A stretch of DNA of 64,000 nucleotides, taken from Syngnathus acus. Its lineage: Eukaryota > Chordata > Actinopteri > Syngnathiformes > Syngnathidae. The position numbers and the translations under genes were made by a program. This document shows positions 12,686 to 24,625 of this stretch, piece by piece; position 1 is the first letter of the stretch, and each line of letters starts with the position of its first letter. The notes under the pieces are model-generated. The model was not told where the DNA came from. It searched no databases and saw only the letters and a program-made list of their open reading frames with translations. Where the stretch lies: NCBI RefSeq assembly GCF_901709675.1, contig NC_051090.1:5535842-5599841 (forward strand). The letters run 5' to 3'.

Positions 12686-15600
12686 GTGAGCTTCAACCTT
12701 CCATACCCCCGGCTCGGGATGCCAAGACGCTGATTACGGGACGTCCTGCCGGTAGCGAGCACATTCGGGGCTATTTATAAGCGTTTTCCTCGCCATCTGA
12801 AAGCGTTCCTGAGCCTTATCTGTCACTTGCTCAGACTTTGTTCTTTGATTGCAAGTGAAGTCAGACAATGATGATATCAGGGAATTGTCTGAAGGAGACA
12901 TTGCATTACGTAGACAGAGAAACGTTTTGGGAGAGTTAAGATTTTTAAGTCTTCATTGATCGAAACCTGCATGTTTTGTTGCATATTTATTGTGATTTTT
13001 ATAAACAGATAATGCGATTTTTTATTGTATTTTCCAAAATCCGTTTAAACAAATTATTGTCCTTTTGAAAATAGTCCAAATAGCCACACAGTCACAAAGG
13101 TCCTGGTGCCGTTACTCCATCATGGGAAGTTTTATTGCGATCATAATTTCACTGGTTCAGCCCCATTTGAGTCAGCATTTGAACCCTTACTGTGTACTTT
13201 ATTACTCTGATGGCCACACATCATTATTTCTTTTTTCGCAAGCATTTACCTGACCTTTAAACAAACCAAAATCCGGCCAATATTGGCATTTACGGGCGAG
13301 GAATAAGTAAATGTGAATTTCTTCAATGGGACAAACTCCAAAGTTCAAAAGCATCAAACATTTATTTACAGTCTCTTAATCATACAAAGTTTATACAATA
13401 GACCATTTACACATAAAGAGTCACCATGCAAATGTTAATGTGATGAAAGCTGCAATTCAAGGTGGCTTCCTGCAAGCAGAGTGGCATGTGCAAATTTTCA
13501 CTTCTGGAATAAATTATGATTTCTCCGACACCAGTTGGCAAAAAAAATGGCTATTGTGTCTAGTCTACCTATTAGCCTCCTAATGAAAAATTATTTGCTG
13601 GGTCAAGGTTATGAATTAATGTGGTCAAACTCAGGAATTGATATTTAAATATTCAAAATGTTGCCAGTGAGCATGCGTAGAATTCCAAAAAATTCCTATT
13701 CTCAAAGCTAAGATTTCATCTTCTCCATTAAATCTCAAATGATTTGTCAGGCTAACATTTTCCAAATCTCCGCCAAGTGAAAATATTATTACGATAAATA
13801 CCCTTCCCACAGAGATCAACATTTTCTTTCCACACAGAATAAATCTTGTTTTTGTGTGCTTTGTCTCTTGGAATGGAGCTTCAACTCTCATCATTTCATC
13901 CCCCAAAACAACTGCAAATGTTTTGCCTCTTAAGTGTCCTTTTATGTTCCAAGTTTGAGCAGCATGCTTTACTTTCCCATGCGAGGCCTTGGCCAGACTT
14001 TTATTATTGTTACATTGTCGCTCAAACTCCCCTTGATATGTTCTCATGAAAAAGCCGCCGCTGCTGTCAAAGCATTCTTCCAGCTTGCATGTGCAAGCCA
14101 CTTGTTGTCAAGCTTTCTTGCGGTGGACTACGAAGACCCCAATTACTTCACTTTTTCCCCCCTTGACCAAACATTTCATCCTTTACCAGCTCTTCTTTCT
14201 ACGGATGTCTGTGTTGTGCAGATGTTTGACGTCTTCATGAGCAAACAGACTGTTGCTATAGCTCCTGGATTCAATCACTGTCTGCCTTGCAGGTTGGATG
14301 CTACATCTGCTGCGAGATGACATTTGTGCTCAGAGTATGTGCAGGTACGTTTGTTTTTGAAGATGGCAAGGTTACGTATACAGTTGACATCACACCTATG
14401 GGCAATTTCAAATCTTCAGTCCACCTAAGAATCATGATTGCGATGTTCGAATGGAAATTGATACTCGGATCACCTGACTGAACCAATTCGATTTTTCACC
14501 TCAGCAATGTGACATTTGTACGCCAAAGCCATAACTATTTCATGCAAAGTGCACGACCTGGTCTGGTGCCATTGTGACTTAATTTCTTCTTAATTACTTT
14601 TTTGTCTCAAAAATTGAGCGTGTTTGACTGTTAATGAACGTCTGCATCATATTGTCGTAATGGCTCCCAAAGGATTGCAACGTTTATTTTCTAATTAACT
14701 GCACAAGTGTGTTTATGTCTGCGCCTGTCCCGGGTTCCCAATGGATCATCCTCGCCCTTGGCTGGGTTTTCGGATTAGTTCAGCATGGAGAGGTTATCTC
14801 ATTACCCGGGCTGCAAATGCCTCTTTTTCAGATAAACAAGTTTTAAAGTGGAAAGTTAAGACAATAATTAAAGGTAGACTAAATATAACGTGTACTGAGT
14901 TAATACTGTTGCTGCTGTCTGTATGATGAGAGTTGTCTAAATGTGAAATCTGAAACTTTCGCGGAAGCAAGATTAGAAGTGATAGTTCAATTCCCTCAAA
15001 AGTGGCTGTCTCAAAAAGAATTAAAAAAAAAAAAAAAAAAATGGGATTGATGGATGTTGTTGTCCACACATTGACTATTGAGCCCAACTGCAGAACTCAG
15101 TTGCTAACCAAAACAGCAGCACCTACCAAAGTATGTGACTGGAGTATTTCCACAAGCTGTAAACTTCTACCTAAGAGACATCACCTCACAAATGTGTCCG
15201 AGTAATTTCGAGCCTAAAATGTGCAATCCCCCTCACCACATATGACAGAGTTGTCGCTTCAATTAGCAGCAGCATTTTTTGTTGAATATTTCAGTTTGAA
15301 AAAAAAAACAGCTCCTATAATTGTATTATAAAATATTCTCATTGCACAGCTCAATGACAAACACTGAACAGCTGAATAAATATTAAATCCTGACCGCTTA
15401 CTGTTTTAGGTGACAATAATTCTGTCAATTCTCTTAGATGTTGCATGTTTGCTTTGGTATGGATATTTGTATGTATTACTGAATCTCAGTACCAATGTAC
15501 GACTCGAAGTAAAATTTCTGAAAACGTCCTCTTTTTCCCTGATGGACTGTGAAGTTTGTGTGTCTCAGTTTGAAGAGAAAGGGCTCAGTGTCTGCAACTT

Positions 15601-16089
15601 TTAGAGACATTCATTGGAGAGCAATTTTTACATGGTTGTGTGCCACCACTATAAACAGTTTGCTTTTGATTCAGTCGCTGCAAAAAAAAAAAATCCAACC
15701 TCAAATACCACAAATTAGACCTATAAAATAAACATTTTCAAAAGTCAAGTACGACTAAAATGTGACCAGAGCTTTTAAATACATGCCAGGTACTGCTTTT
15801 CATATAGCCACAAGATGTCTTTCAGGAGGGGTGGTTAAAAAATAATAATATAGCAAACCCTTCAAGTCAGTATACAATTATTGGATATGTTCAGCCAGGC
15901 TCAGCGTTTTGCTGTTTGTCTGAGTTTGGTGATTTCCACAGTACGGAGGAAGTTCCTTCAGCAGAATGCCAAGTTTTACATCCATGAGTTGCCTTGAGTG
16001 AAGGTCTAGAAATGACATAAGAAAATATAGGTTACTTCGATATGATTCCCAATGGAAATGAATCAGCTTTCAAACCTACCTCTCGACTA
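12686..16089. other. Convergent interval between rfesd and cilp2
   Basis: Tail-to-tail spacer holding both 3' UTRs. No exon is supportable except the optional rfesd tail at 14293-14320. Poly-A runs at 15024-15041 and 15300. Confidence 0.55.
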
Positions 16090-18503
16090 TCATTGGCGTC
16101 GTTGTGTGCGAACAGCCGTCCTTCTCCTGCTTGTAGTGACAACCCTACGACTCTGGGTCCTGCCCTGTTGCTCGGAGGGATAGGCCACCACTTGAGTGGA
16201 TGACCTCTGCATCTGCATGCCTTGCATCTCCCTCATGTCCCTCGCCATCTGTGACAGTGTCTGTCCTGGGTTGGTCTGCAGCCGCTGGAAGAGGCTTTCT
16301 CTGTTGATTTTCCTCTCCGGACAGCTGAAAGTCAAAGCCACTCCCGAGTCGGATTTCATCTCTCTGGAGAAACCGTCCGAGGTACCATCAAAGCAGCGGC
16401 CGATAGCGATTTCTTTGGCAACCCTGGGATTCTGGTCTGTGACTGTGTATATGCCATAATTATGTCCCAGAGGATCCACGGGGGCTAACATGGTGAAGGC
16501 GTGGGAGTCGTTGTTTTGCGCAACTGGGGGGTGTTTGATGAGGTACTCCTGGAGTAGATTGTTGGTAGAAATCTTGCGACAGTTCCCTTGTGGAATGATA
16601 GAGATGAGGGATCGATCCACTTCAGCTTGATCAAACAACATGCCGCTGCATTTGAACTCAACGCAAGCTGCTGAAGTGTTGGCCTCTCGCATGTCCCGGG
16701 TACTGCGTATATCTCGGATGCCGTAAAGTTTGCCTGTCGTCTCTGGGTGTGAACCTCCAAAGTTTCTTGACCTTACCATCACTTCCTTTTGTCCGTGGAC
16801 CTTAACTTTGATAAAACATGCTCTGAATTCCTGAGGATTAGGCCACCATGAGAGGTAGTCCCCGGTCCAGGTTGTCAGATCCGTTTCCTCAAAGGGTACA
16901 ACATTGTATTCGTACTTGTCCTTCTCCACTCGAAAGAACCTGAAATGATTCGCATCAACAGGTGCATTTTCGCAGGCTATTAAATTCTGATACGGGTATA
17001 TGGGCCCATTGGTTTCATCAAAATTATTTTGGTTGGGCTTTGCCAAATTGATTCGGAAAGCTGTTTTCTTCAGTGCTGGATCTTCGTGGTCTGAGCGCTG
17101 GTAGTCTATTTTATCCAGATATGGTTGAGACACACCGATGATGTTTGGATTCATCTTTGGGGAGGAGGGAGCTGCCTCCAGTTCTTCACCGCCCATCGTT
17201 GCTGTTACATAGGCGGTATAGGCATCAGGCCTCTGGGCGTCACAGAAAGCCGGCAAACAGGCCCCGTTGTGGCCAGTTATGACGCTGTCAAAGCGTCCCC
17301 ATGCCCTTGGGTTGGAGGAATATCCAGGTTTGGGTTCAAGGTTGATCAAGCTGATCACGACGCCTTCCAGCTGTTCAACAGGCAGGAACTTCTCACTCAT
17401 GTAGGCACGGACTTTAACGTAGCAGCGTCTGTTTTCAGGCACATCCAAATTGAAGAGTCTACGCTCTCTAATCTCCATGTTGCCTATGAGAAAGGTACGC
17501 TCCTCACGCTTGCTCCGTCCATGCCCTCCTGTAGTTGTCGTACTAGAGAAGTCGCCTTCCTCCTCCCAGACACCAGTGTCGGGATTTAAAGACCACAGTT
17601 TCATTTTGGGAATATGCTCTTCCATCTTTACATGCTGTGTGTCAAGAAGGACTTGGACCGCTCCGGCCCCGAGTACCTCCTTGTTGCTCTCGTCGCGGAA
17701 GTCGACAGAGAACATGCCATAGGTCCTCAACGGGAGCATGTCACCTTCAGGGTCCACAAAATTGAGATCGCCGGGTGTGGCAGAAGCTGTGGTAATGTTT
17801 CTCGGGTCTATGAAAGTGACGCTGGCTTTTACGGTTCCCTCATAAAGCTCTCCGTTGTCTTTGTGGAAGGAATTGGCTGGAATGACCAACTGCCCAATCG
17901 GATCTTCCCCTTTTATTTCCCCCAGGGTAATAGAATTGGTCTCACCAGCATCGATATCAATTGGTGCCTGCTTCCTCATGACCCTCACGTCATGGTAGAT
18001 TGATCCACCCTTCTTATCCAAAATGAACACCTTTGGAGTGTCAATGAATTTCTCGGTGGGGTCAACAAAATTCACCACCAGTCTCTGTGTGTCAGGAGGA
18101 ACTTGGATGGTGAAGCCTCCCTGGTATCCAGTGGTGCCTGCCCTCTCTTTGCCAATGTAGATGTGACCAAATCGCAGCGGCTCACCATTGTCAGCCGTGA
18201 CCACTCGACCTCGTACAAGCACAGTTGGCTGCACGCACTTCTGACAGCTGCACTGGGATACGGACCGGATGGGAAGGATGTAGCTCCCACAGTCAATGGT
18301 CCGACTTTCCATCGCTTGGACACCACAACAAAACCCGGCGCCATCTCTGCAGCGCATATCAAAGTCTAGAGCGCCAGCACATTTGTTATGCGGGCAGCGG
18401 CCAGCGTTGTAAAACTTGGAGTTCGTCCCGGGTTGTACGCAATCCAACGGCAGTCTGATCAGATGTGCCTCGGGAGTGGAATTGCATGCTGGAGCTCCTT
18501 TAG
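16090..18503 (-). CDS. cilp2: cilp2 exon 9: large C-terminal exon
   Basis: A single 2.4-kb exon (acceptor TTCACAG, stop TGA at 16090-16092) encoding residues 445-1248. It starts AKGAPACNSTPEAHLIRLPL, then a Cys-rich segment, a VRGRVVTADNGEPLRFG beta-sandwich, the RSKR cleavage motif, EIRERRLFNLDVPE, and the conserved PRAWGRFDSVITG and DPLGHNYGIYTVTDQ blocks. The Arg-rich tail ends RTQRRQ. As in mammals, the C-terminal two thirds is one exon. Confidence 0.97.
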
Positions 18504-21500
18504 CTGTGAATTTGCGATAAACCAGAGTAAGTAATGTTCATACGACGCATAAAAATGATCAGTTGGAGGCACATTAAATATTACTACGTGTTCTCAGTGC
18601 CCACACTAAAGTCTTGCACAAAAATATCTCAACCGTGTCTTTTGAGGGGTGGAATATTTTGAGAGTGGACAAATATACTAATGTCATCATTTTGAAATAT
18701 TTCCCTATTACCTTTTCCTCTCCTCTTTTTGCAACCCCTATTTTCAGCGTTTGAGTCATTTGCGACTTGAGGTCTCTTGAACTAGTAGCACTATTTAAAA
18801 TGGGCTAAAGCAATGAAAGAAAAGGTCTTGAGCCAGACCGTATGATTATTTTTCCCCAGTATTTCATCCAAAATGAAATAGCCCGTTAAATGTTTTTCCC
18901 CCCCTCTCTCAGATGGTTTTTTTTTTGTCCTCTTAATGCATGGACACGGCTTACAGATGAGATCTAAAGCTTGGGGTCACTTCCTCTTCAACTGTAATAT
19001 TCCGTCTCTAAAGACCTGGAATGAATAGTGCTTTTGCTTGAGCCTATGAAGGATTTAGAGTAAATTTACGAAGTCAGACAGACCGTCAAGTTTATCGTAC
19101 CACTGTGCATTGTCAAAAAAGGGAGCTTTATCAGTTGGATGCTGGTTTTGGCCCGGTTTATGTGTTGGGAAAAGAAACGCACAGTAGCTCGATTATGATG
19201 GATATTCAAGACTTACCAATGATAGTTAGGGATGCTGGGGAGGACTTAATGCTGCCTGCAGAACTGCTGGTTTTGCAATAATATTGTCCGGCCTGTTCTG
19301 GCTTCAGATCTTTCAGTACGAGTTCCTCGTGGTACTTGTACACCTGTTTGTCCAGCAGAGTGCCATTGTGGTACCTTGAGCCCACAGAGAATTGCAAAGT
19401 TAAGAATAATATCCCTTCAAAGATGCTTAGGTCATACGGTAATAGTAAGTTGGGATTAGTATTCAACTCACCAGTAATATTTATCAGGTGTTGGCGATCC
19501 GGTTGCCTTGCAACACATCAGCATGCGCCCGCCCTCGTAACGCACCTTGTCCTCGGGGTGTTTCACAATGTAAGGCTTCTCTGTGGGGAATTAAAAAGAT
19601 ACAACCTCCTGTTGCTTGGCGAAAGTGCTGTAGACATGACCGGATCTCGACTTACCAGCTGATCTAAGAACAGCCGACACCCAGGAAAGGCCTGTGCTGT
19701 TACTGCTAGAGGAGACGGTAACTGGAGAAAACTTGTCCTTCCTGATGATGAGCGAAGTCACATTGGACGAGCAGATTCCCTGCAATTTGAAGCGGCCTTT
19801 GGCGTCCGTCCGGGCACGGATCACTTTGGGACGGTTGGTGAATGCCACCAAGGCCCCCGCCACAGGGACCCCCGTCACACTGTGGACGTCGCCGTGCAGA
19901 ACATGGCCGTCACACTCGCATCGACTGCAGTCTTCATCTGGGCGGCCCTCGGCGCACACTCGCTGACATTTGACTGTCGAGACAATGAGGCGAGGTCAAA
20001 TGTTGGCCGTGGTGTCCAAATATGGTACTTTGGCGTCCTGCGTCATACCTGGACAAGGAGTCTTGCTACATTTTTGAGTTTCAACGGGGCGTCCGGTGCA
20101 CTGTACTGTGTCCGAGGTCCTCACGCAAGTCCTCTTTCGGATCTTCCGACCCCCGCCGCATGTGACAGAGCAAGACCCCCAGCGACCCCATGGACTCCAC
20201 TTGGCTGCCCACATGTGGGATATGATTACTTCAATGGAATTTGATCAAAGCAAACTGCGACGTCATCAGATATTGGAGTAGTTAATTTCCAAGGACTTTT
20301 GGACTTTGGTTGACTAGTTATTGGCACTCAAACTAGATAAGCTTAGCTCATGTTACGAAAATACAATTCACCTGTACATGGAGGAGTGGAGCACTCCCTC
20401 CTCTCTGAATGGTGGCCCTGACAGGCAGGAACCAAGAGCAAAGGCATTGGCTGCGTGCTCATGCATCTCCTTTGGCGGACCTGGATACCCACGTCGTTGC
20501 AAACGGTTGTCGTGCACGGCCCCCATTCGCCCCATTCGGTCCAATAACTCTGCTCTGAGAATCAAGAAAGACGAAGAGCAGCATTACAACGGAGCGTTTT
20601 GAGATTTCTGCTCTTGGATCTCAACTACCTGGTGGGCACTGAAAGCGGACGTGGTAGTTGGAGCAGGTGCGTCCATAAGGTTGTTCCTTATTGACGCACC
20701 AGAAGCCCTTCTCCAGACTGGAGTGGACCACTTCTCCCGTTTCTGCCGCAGCCACCCAATCTGTCGTGCGAACCTCCATCGCCGTTGGCCTCGAGCATAT
20801 TCTCTCGCGGTAGTAGAAGCGGATGGCCTCGAGGCGCTCGTAATCCCCGTTCCCCCCAGGGTGGTCAATATTAAACCACGAGGTCCACTCTGTCAGACCT
20901 GCAGGCAATTAAAAGGATACGATAAGAAATAAAAACTCAAGATGAAGTCATTGGGTCAAAATCAAAGATGGATTTTCATATTTCATATCAGAATAGATCT
21001 GCTTAACTCATTTAAGACCTAGCACACTCTGGGGAGTCATTCAGAAGCAAATGAGGCCCGTAATGCATTCAGGCAAGAAAATGAGAGTACTTGACAATAA
21101 ATGAATGCAGTGGGAATCTATTCATGGAATGTAGCAGATACTTCAAAAATAGCGTTGAACTCCTCTCAAGGCCTAGAACATTTGTCACCTGTGAAGTTAA
21201 TTAGATGGTTACCGGCTAGGATCTTAATAGCTAAAAGCAGCTCATGTTTTATTCACAGAGTAAGAACTTCTGGATCCTAGATTGGAAAATGTAATAAACG
21301 CAAATTCGTTTCTGATTAAATAAGATTGCCAAATTTAATACCCCGAATTTGCCTTTGATTTAAATCTCATAATACATAAAAAAATGTAACCTAGAAAAAA
21401 ACATTCACCTATCAATCTGCAGGTGTCATTAAGATTGGTTACAAAATTAATTTCCCTCATCTCTGATTGAAACTTTTTTTTTAATTTAATTCACCTGTCG

Positions 21501-24492
21501 TTTGCGTATCTTTAAAACTGTTTGGTGTTGCTCTGCTGCTCCTGACTGATGCACTCTCTCTTCGAAATCCTGCAAACACAAAGCAAATACTTTAGTTAGC
21601 AGTGCAAATTATCATGACGATTTGTTGTCTGATTGGTAACTCACAAGACATCAGCTGCATTTGAAAAAAAAGTTTTTGAGTTTAATTTCTTAATATCATG
21701 TCCCGTAACGAAAACAGAAACATGCTAAGGCATCGTATTTGTTTGAGCGTGTATGTTTTATAACTTCCAGTGGCTGATGTGTTTTATGGCTTCACCTCAA
21801 GCCTTTCTTGTGATGCCAGTACCACATTAGCGTGATGGATTGATGAAAGTGAGACGTTAGCGCCGCCGACATTCTGGCTTTAAAAAGCCAAAATGCTGCT
21901 ACTGACCAAAGACTGGATTCCGTTCTGGTCTTGACCAAAAACAACAAATGCGATCAATTACGGGTCATTAGTGCAACATAAAAAAGTGATTTGCTGAAAA
22001 ATAAATTCTGATCATATCTGTAGTTGATCGGCACGCCAACCCCCTCCCACAGAGGATATGATGTTGCCAACCCACATGCGTGCCACGCGAGCTACCGGAT
22101 TACAATTCTTCCAACATCTTAAACGGCGACAACTCTTATTTTAGAGGTTTTGCGACACAGTGGCTCTTTGTGACGCGGCTCGCCTGCTCCATACATCATG
22201 CGGCAATAAATAAAATGGGGAACATGTGGAAAAAAACAAGGTGTCACAGCTGGTATGACTGCACCAGATGGATACCGTATAGAAGTCTGGAGCTCGTTTA
22301 TTACATGTATGTTCCAGAAGAAGACATCAACCCCTAAAGACTACCCCCCCCCCATATGTTGCATAACTTGTTGGATTAGAATACAAGGTTGTAGTATAAG
22401 TTGTTGCAGACTGACTGACTGTCTGTCTGCATTCTTGACAGTGGGGGCAACTTGCATGTGTGTGATTTGTTTGCCATGTCATATGGAAGCTGTTTTTGCA
22501 TTTGGCCGGTTTCTTTGTCGAGGTGTGCAACACTTTTTCCCCTTTCCCTCAAATGTCCAAGTTTGAATTCCTAAAGCATCTGCGCCTCATTAAGACATGC
22601 AATTTTGCTCATGACATTAGCTAATGATGCACATCAGATGCATGATTTCAAGAATTTTTTTTTTTTTATTCTGATATTGTACAAGAAGGTATTAGCCGCG
22701 GCTAGCTTTCATCTCGTTCAAACGTGATTGGGCTCATTCAAACTGTCTCAACGTCCTTGTTTGAACTGCTGCACAGGAGCCAAAAACTGCCCACAGCACA
22801 AAGAATCCCCTCAGAAATAAATTACACCCACACATATCCTTATATATAAATGTTTAGAAAGTCATACATAAAAAAAAAATCTAACAGACTTAGTAGAACA
22901 GGAAAAAGACTGGAAGTCAGTGTTTGGTAATTTAACAACAATAATTCAAGTTGATAAACTGTCTTTCATATTAATTCATGATTAATTGGCCTTTATTTTT
23001 GCATAAACCTAATCTAACCAAAACATTTATTTCTAACTAATCCCAAATTGTTTATTGTAATACAGTTAATGAACAAAAAAAATCTCATTAAATAATAAAA
23101 GTTAATTAAAAAAAAAATCATAATATTGATGGAATAAAACTTTGGGAAAAAAAAAATAACACATTGAGAGGAAAAAGCAATGCAGCTCTAATGACGCCTC
23201 TCTTATTCTGTCCAAAGCCATTAAAGTCATCTGGCCAGTCGGCCTGCTCCAACATCTGAAAACTGTTCAACTCCCAGTGGTCCTCCAACTGGTTGTCACC
23301 CTCCATCCATAGTATCGGTCGCACCATTGAGGCTCTCTGGCAAGCCTTTTGAAACGGTCTCAAAGCAGTGCCACAGTGCTCCTCTTTAAACTTTGCAGCA
23401 CAAGTAGCCGGCCGCCAAACAAGTCGTAAAAGCACTACGCTTGATACCTTACGGGATGTTTAAACTCGCGCTAACGTCCTCTCATTTCGCCAAAGCCCAA
23501 ATCAACAGGTGGAAGTAGACGACAGTACTTAGTTCATGATGACAGGAGGCGCTACTGGCACAGCATTGAGAGGGTGAACTGAGGACAGATAAAGCAAACT
23601 TTACTGCAACTTTAATGTGGTTTAGCTGTTGGGGATGCCAATGGAATTTGAAGTTTGGAAGAACATCACTATTTAGGGACATTTTTGGGGGACATTCATT
23701 TATGGCCTCTGCAATATGTTTACGTCCAAAGAGAGCTATTAAATTGTAGCTGGACTCACATCACTGGTATTTTTATCCCGAAGGATATAACACACTAATT
23801 GTTACTTATTGTAAAGTCATTTCTAATCCTGCACATACGTTACTCTTCAAATACAATTGGATTATTTGCAGTCAATTTGCAGATTTAAAAAAATAATAAT
23901 TATAAGTGTAGCTGAATGTGTTGCAGCCACTGACGTTTGACAATCAGTTACTTTTTTTAAAGCTAATTTATATATACGTATATTCAAAAAAAGAATTATA
24001 GAATAGATCTTTATTGTCATTGTCACACATGTACAATAAAGTTACGAATGACCATTTCCAAAAAAAATATTTAAAAAAGCCATCATGTCAGTTATTTTCT
24101 CTAATGACCTTTGTAACCCTTATCAGCCAATATTTAATAACCATGTGTCAAATGGACGTCACGTCAGCACAGAAAATTTTGAAAAGTAAAAACAACAAAG
24201 CGCCCAGGGCGGCCCTCCTCTGCTATCAGCACATGTTGTGGATCAGCCTTTGGGTGGAGTGTGCTTGTGTCAAAATATTGGCGTGTGCGATCCACAGTGG
24301 TGGTCCGTAAAGTACCATGCAAGCACGTGTGCTCTCGCCCTTTCATCCTATGAGCTCACCACCAATTTCCCCTCCCAGGTCCATCATCTCATACGATTAA
24401 ACTTCATTCCCGCATGACCTTCACTTACCTTGACCGAGAGCCACAGAAGCCAGGAAAGCGAGCAGGAAAGCTGCTGTTTTTAATCCCGACAT
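16090..24492 (-). CDS. cilp2: Cartilage intermediate layer protein 2 (nine coding exons, 1248 aa)
   Basis: Secreted extracellular-matrix glycoprotein of the CILP family. Coding exons 5' to 3': 24429-24492, 21495-21569, 20629-20898, 20372-20554, 20049-20204, 19656-19973, 19472-19580, 19217-19374, 16090-18503; all phases match and the total is 3747 nt. Domains in order: signal peptide (1-21, MSGLKTAAFLLAFLASVALG), linker, WxxW domain (about 47-136), two thrombospondin type-1 repeats (138-197 and 198-249), a Cys-rich/CarboxypepD_reg-like segment (250-355), an Ig-like C2 domain (356-444) and the long C-terminal region (445-1248). A furin-type RSKR at 774-777 matches the known processing point of CILP proteins. 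Best match is CILP2 rather than CILP1, by EKPYIVKHPE, VEKDKYEYNVVPF and SLFQRL near the C terminus and by synteny with yjefn3 and gatad2a. The second TSP1 repeat is absent from human CILP1 and CILP2 as I recall them. Confidence 0.96.
18504..19216 (-). other. cilp2 intron 8
   Basis: 713 bp between the Ig domain and the large final exon; nothing else seen. Confidence 0.85.
19217..19374 (-). CDS. cilp2: cilp2 exon 8: Ig-like C2 domain, second half
   Basis: Encodes the YHNGTLLD strand and the canonical QAGQYYCK Ig motif with the second Cys. Acceptor GGGCTCAAG, donor ATTG|GTAAGT. Confidence 0.92.
19472..19580 (-). CDS. cilp2: cilp2 exon 7: Ig-like C2 domain, first half
   Basis: Encodes EKPYIVKHPEDKVRYEGGR and MLMCCKATGSP with the first Ig Cys. 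Acceptor TCCCCACAG, donor TACTG|GTGAGT, splitting a Trp codon. Confidence 0.92.
19656..19973 (-). CDS. cilp2: cilp2 exon 6: Cys-rich segment and carboxypeptidase-regulatory-like fold
   Basis: Starts VKCQRVCAEGRPDEDCSRCE and continues into a beta-sandwich segment (GDVHSVTGVPVAGALVAF ... GRFKLQGIC). Acceptor TCGACAG, donor GCTG|GTAAGT. Confidence 0.92.
20049..20204 (-). CDS. cilp2: cilp2 exon 5: second thrombospondin type-1 repeat
   Basis: Encodes KWSPWGRWGSCSVTCGGG and CSKTPCP, the counterpart of the single TSP1 of mammalian CILP2 (shared GRP-E-QKC pattern). Acceptor GTGGGCAG, donor CCAG|GTATGA, phase 1-1. Confidence 0.93.
20372..20554 (-). CDS. cilp2: cilp2 exon 4: first thrombospondin type-1 repeat
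   Basis: Phase 1-1 exon encoding a TSP1 repeat: YWTEWGEWGPC (W-x-x-W-x-x-W), a QVRQRRC strand and terminal ECSTPPC. The acceptor is ATTCTCAG and the donor ACAG|GTGAAT. Mammalian CILP proteins pass directly from the WxxW domain to a single TSP1, so this module is extra. Confidence 0.88.
20629..20898 (-). CDS. cilp2: cilp2 exon 3: WxxW domain
   Basis: Encodes the mucin-2/CILP WxxW module: GLTEWTSWFNIDHPGGNGDY, a FYYRERIC segment, GFWCVN and RFQCPP. Acceptor CCTGCAG, donor CCAG|GTAGTT. Confidence 0.95.
21495..21569 (-). CDS. cilp2: cilp2 exon 2: Arg/Ser-rich linker
   Basis: Short 25-codon exon with acceptor GTGTTTGCAG and donor ACAG|GTGAAT, phase 1 at both ends. It encodes FRRESASVRSSRATPNS and the start of the WxxW domain linker. 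No domain is visible. Confidence 0.82.
21570..24428 (-). other. cilp2 intron 1
   Basis: 2.86 kb, AT-rich. Holds the SINE-tail-like piece at 24001 and an unrelated 105-codon minus frame at 23118-23435 without exon signals. Confidence 0.8.
24001..24060 (+). repeat. Possible 3' tail of a fish SINE/LINE
   Basis: ATCTTTATTGTCATTGTCAC plus ACATGTACAATAAAGTTACG resembles a tail motif found many times in fish genomes. It is in cilp2 intron 1. Confidence 0.4.
24429..24492 (-). CDS. cilp2: cilp2 exon 1: signal peptide
   Basis: ATG at 24492 begins a 21-residue hydrophobic signal peptide ending VALGQ. The donor is CAAG|GTAAGT, phase 1. The preceding bases ACACC form a good Kozak context. Confidence 0.9.
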
Positions 24493-24615
24493 GGTGTCAC
24501 TCAACGGTGCAACCGAGTGTACCCGGTCCTGGTCCCTGGTCAGGTGTGCGAGATGCCAAGAGGTGTCGTCGCCGCTCAGGCAGCGGTTGTTCAGTCGGAG
24601 TTGGGAGGCCGGTGG

Positions 24616-24625
24616 TTTTTAAAAA
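24616..24625 (-). promoter_or_regulatory. Possible TATA-like element of cilp2
   Basis: The perfect palindrome TTTTTAAAAA lies about 125 bp upstream of the cilp2 ATG, at a plausible core-promoter distance. No initiator or transcript data support it. Confidence 0.3.

Noticed and set aside
13631-14101. 156-codon minus-strand frame
   Set aside because: No recognisable domain or splice context; lies in the rfesd-cilp2 convergent spacer.
17125-17589. 154-codon plus-strand frame
   Set aside because: Antisense shadow of the large cilp2 exon.
23118-23435. 105-codon minus-strand frame in cilp2 intron 1 as a missing cilp2 exon
   Set aside because: Exons 1 and 2 already join in phase (Gly codon split 1+2) and the frame has no convincing flanking splice sites or CILP similarity.
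16090-24492. Assignment as cilp (CILP1)
   Set aside because: Overall similar, but diagnostic stretches and the yjefn3/gatad2a neighbourhood favour CILP2.
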